Both the position numbers and the translations under genes were made by a program. From Mesorhizobium sp. (GTDB taxonomy: Bacteria > Pseudomonadota > Alphaproteobacteria > Rhizobiales > Rhizobiaceae), in contig SAQE01000049.1 of assembly GCA_004020545.1 (NCBI GenBank), positions 1-50,157 of the forward strand: 50,157 bases of DNA, read 5' to 3'. The notes under the pieces were generated by a model. It did no database searches. It was not told the origin of the DNA and saw only the letters and a list, made by a program, of their open reading frames with translations. Positions 48,428 through 50,157 of the stretch are shown in pieces (within the stretch, counting starts at the first letter, position 1; each line of letters opens with the position of its first letter).

Positions 48428-50080
48428 ATGACCAGAACTGGCCTGCCGCGCTATGAGGACGCCGTCCAGCGCTTCCGTATCGAGGACGAGATCGCAAAAC
48501 TTCACGGCGATCCGGCGAGCGGCATCAACGCCTATGTCGAATGCTGCGGCCGCTACACCGGAGAGAACCGGCTGGCGCTGCGCGCGATCCCGGCGAGCGG
48601 CGAGCTCAGCGAATTCACCTTTGACGATCTCGCCGACATGTCGGGCCGTGTCGGCAACATGCTGAAGGAACTCGGTGTCCGCCCCGGCGACGTGGTGGCC
48701 GGCATGCTGCCGCGCATCCCGGAACTGGTGGCGCTGATCCTCGGCGCCTGGCGCGTCGGTGCCGTCTACCAGCCGCTGTTCACCGCATTCGGCCCGAAGG
48801 CGATCGAGCATCGGCTGAGCTACAGCAAGGCGAAGCTGGTGGTGACCAACCCCGCAAACCGCGGCAAGCTCGACGAGGTGGAAAACCATCCGCGCGTCGC
48901 GACCATTCTCGGGCCTGGCGACACCTTGGCCGAAGGAGACATCGATTTCCGCGCAGCAACCGCCGCCGCCTCCCCAGACTGTCTCCCGGTGATGCGCAAG
49001 GGCTCCGACCTGTTCATGATGATGTCGACATCCGGCACGACGGGGCACCCGAAAGGCGTGCCGGTGCCGCTCAACGCCCTGCTCGCCTTCGGCGCCTATA
49101 TGCGCGACGCGATCGGGCTTCGCTCCGACGACGTCTTCTGGAACATCGCCGATCCCGGATGGGCCTATGGGCTCTATTACGCCATCACCGGGCCGCTGCA
49201 GCTTGGTGTCGCCACAACCTTCTACGAGGGCGCCTTCAACGCCAAAAGCACCTACGACATCATCGAGCGTCTGGGCGTCACCAGCCTTGCCGGCTCGCCC
49301 ACCGCCTATCGCCTGCTGATGGCGGAAGGGCCGGAAGCCGCCGCCCGCGTCAAGGGCAGGCTGCGCGTGGTGAGCAGCGCCGGCGAGCCGCTCAACCCGG
49401 AAGTGATCCGCTGGTTCGACGCCCATCTCGCCGCCCCCATCCACGACCATTACGGCCAGACCGAGAACGGCATGATGGTCAACAACCACCACGGACTGAC
49501 CCATCTCGTCCGCGCGGGCTCGGCTGGCTTTGCCATGCCGGGCTACCGCATGGTGGTGCTCGACGAGGCGGGCAACGAGCTCGGCCCCAATCAGCCGGGC
49601 GTGCTTGCCGTCGATATCGCGAACTCGCCGCTGCGCTGGTTCGACGGCTACCACCAGGCGGAGACGCCGGCGATATCGGGCGGCTATTACCGCACCGGCG
49701 ACACGGTGGAATACGAGCCGGACGGCTCGGTCTCCTTCATCGGCAGGGCGGACGACGTCATCACCTCGTCCGGCTACCGCATCGGACCGTTCGACGTCGA
49801 AAGCGTGCTGATCGAGCATCCGGCCGTCAACGAGGCGGCGGTCGTCGGCGTACCCGATCCGCAGCGTACCGAGATCGTCAAGGCCTTCGTCGTGCTGGCG
49901 CCGGCCTTCAAGGGCAGCGAAGCGCTTGCCGAGGAGCTCGCCCAGCACGTGAAGAAGCGGCTTTCGGCGCATTCCTATCCGCGCGAGGTCGAGTTCGTCG
50001 GCGAGCTGCCGAAGACGCCGAGCGGCAAGATCCAGCGGTTCCTGCTCAGGAAGGCGGAGGTGGAGAAGCGCAAGGAGTGA
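48428..50080 (+). CDS. AMP-dependent acyl-CoA synthetase
   Basis: A 550-residue adenylate-forming enzyme that joins a carboxylic acid to CoA through an acyl-AMP. Core motifs: MMSTSGTTGHPKGVPVP (phosphate loop), HDHYGQTENGMM, GGYYRTGDTVEYEPDGSV, GRADDVITSSGYRIGPFDVE and the C-terminal catalytic Lys in LPKTPSGKIQR. Similarity is to acetyl-CoA and medium-chain acyl-CoA synthetases (ACSM-like); chain-length preference cannot be read from the sequence. GGGAGG precedes the ATG. Monocistronic in this window. Confidence 0.92.
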   Translation: MTRTGLPRYEDAVQRFRIEDEIAKLHGDPASGINAYVECCGRYTGENRLALRAIPASGELSEFTFDDLADMSGRVGNMLKELGVRPGDVVAGMLPRIPELVALILGAWRVGAVYQPLFTAFGPKAIEHRLSYSKAKLVVTNPANRGKLDEVENHPRVATILGPGDTLAEGDIDFRAATAAASPDCLPVMRKGSDLFMMMSTSGTTGHPKGVPVPLNALLAFGAYMRDAIGLRSDDVFWNIADPGWAYGLYYAITGPLQLGVATTFYEGAFNAKSTYDIIERLGVTSLAGSPTAYRLLMAEGPEAAARVKGRLRVVSSAGEPLNPEVIRWFDAHLAAPIHDHYGQTENGMMVNNHHGLTHLVRAGSAGFAMPGYRMVVLDEAGNELGPNQPGVLAVDIANSPLRWFDGYHQAETPAISGGYYRTGDTVEYEPDGSVSFIGRADDVITSSGYRIGPFDVESVLIEHPAVNEAAVVGVPDPQRTEIVKAFVVLAPAFKGSEALAEELAQHVKKRLSAHSYPREVEFVGELPKTPSGKIQRFLLRKAEVEKRKE

Positions 50081-50087
50081 AGCCGCC

Positions 50088-50117
50088 GATCTCCCCCCTC
50101 GAGGGCAGGGCTGTCCG
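50088..50117. repeat. Partial end of the inverted-arm repeat family
   Basis: CCGATCTCCCCCCTCGAGGG followed by CAGGGCTGTCCGGGG resembles the inner and outer right-hand segments of the repeat family, directly after the synthetase stop codon. Confidence 0.45.
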
Positions 50118-50157
50118 GGGAAAGTCATGCATAGGTGAAGCTCATCTGGTTTGGAGA

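Noticed and set aside
48392-50128. 578-codon minus-strand open frame
   Set aside because: It runs antisense to the clear acyl-CoA synthetase gene. Its Arg/His-rich product has no recognisable domain and arises from the GC-rich codon bias of the real gene.

Overview
The window is high-GC DNA from an alphaproteobacterium of the order Hyphomicrobiales (Rhizobiales), most likely Mesorhizobium or a close relative in the Phyllobacteriaceae. I base this on the gene families (AqpS-type arsenic operon, DmeR/DmeF system, DUF1326/DUF2182 pair, EamA exporters, minCDE preceded by a CtrA-type box) and on the dispersed palindromic repeats around the glycan and oxidase genes. I ran no database search, so genus and species are inference. 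I saw no rRNA, tRNA, complete insertion sequence or CRISPR array.

Layout. 0.2-8.6 kb: a secreted L,D-transpeptidase, a two-domain FAD/GcvT dehydrogenase, a DUF2934 protein, a Zn/Cd/Pb P-type ATPase divergent from its MerR regulator, an S1/P1 nuclease and an ICMT-like membrane protein. 8.6-15.5 kb: a PilZ protein, an APH-fold kinase, a MarR-controlled pair (a frameshifted ABM-domain gene and a membrane protein), a cobalt/nickel operon (dmeR-dmeF-NicO exporter), a higBA toxin-antitoxin pair and two small proteins. 15.6-20.4 kb: an AraC remnant, an MFS transporter, a GNAT enzyme, and an arsenic operon (arsR, two unrelated arsenate reductases, aqpS) divergent from a DUF6428 gene with a Cys-rich tail. 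20.4-26.4 kb: an Excalibur protein, hypotheticals, a GNAT enzyme, a methyltransferase, a ketopantoate-reductase-like enzyme and a NarX/NarL-type two-component system. 26.5-29.2 kb: two paralogous exported Gly/Asn-rich proteins with duplicated upstream DNA, and an EamA exporter. 29.8-35.4 kb: an acyltransferase, two family-2 glycosyltransferases and an ABC exporter, probably one glycan assembly and export unit. 35.7-37.8 kb: minCDE. 38-45 kb: an NTF2-like protein, a lipoprotein, a cold-shock protein, a frameshifted FAD-linked oxidase with a displaced gene fragment nearby, a TetR regulator divergent from an FMN alpha-hydroxyacid dehydrogenase, and a Vitreoscilla-type globin. 45-50 kb: a strongly structured gene-free stretch, a lysine-2,3-aminomutase-like radical SAM enzyme, the DUF2182/DUF1326 pair and an acyl-CoA synthetase.

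Two themes stand out. Three metal or metalloid systems (Zn/Cd/Pb, Co/Ni, As) lie within about 15 kb, each with its own regulator and a recognisable inverted-repeat operator. There is also much gene decay: three frameshifted genes, an AraC fragment, a flavoprotein fragment, a displaced oxidase fragment and an inverted copy of the dmeR 3' end. The leads most worth following are the structured intergenic region at 45.0-45.35 kb, the DUF6428 protein facing arsR, the duplicated Gly/Asn-rich genes with their conserved upstream DNA, and the inverted dmeR tail beside higBA.
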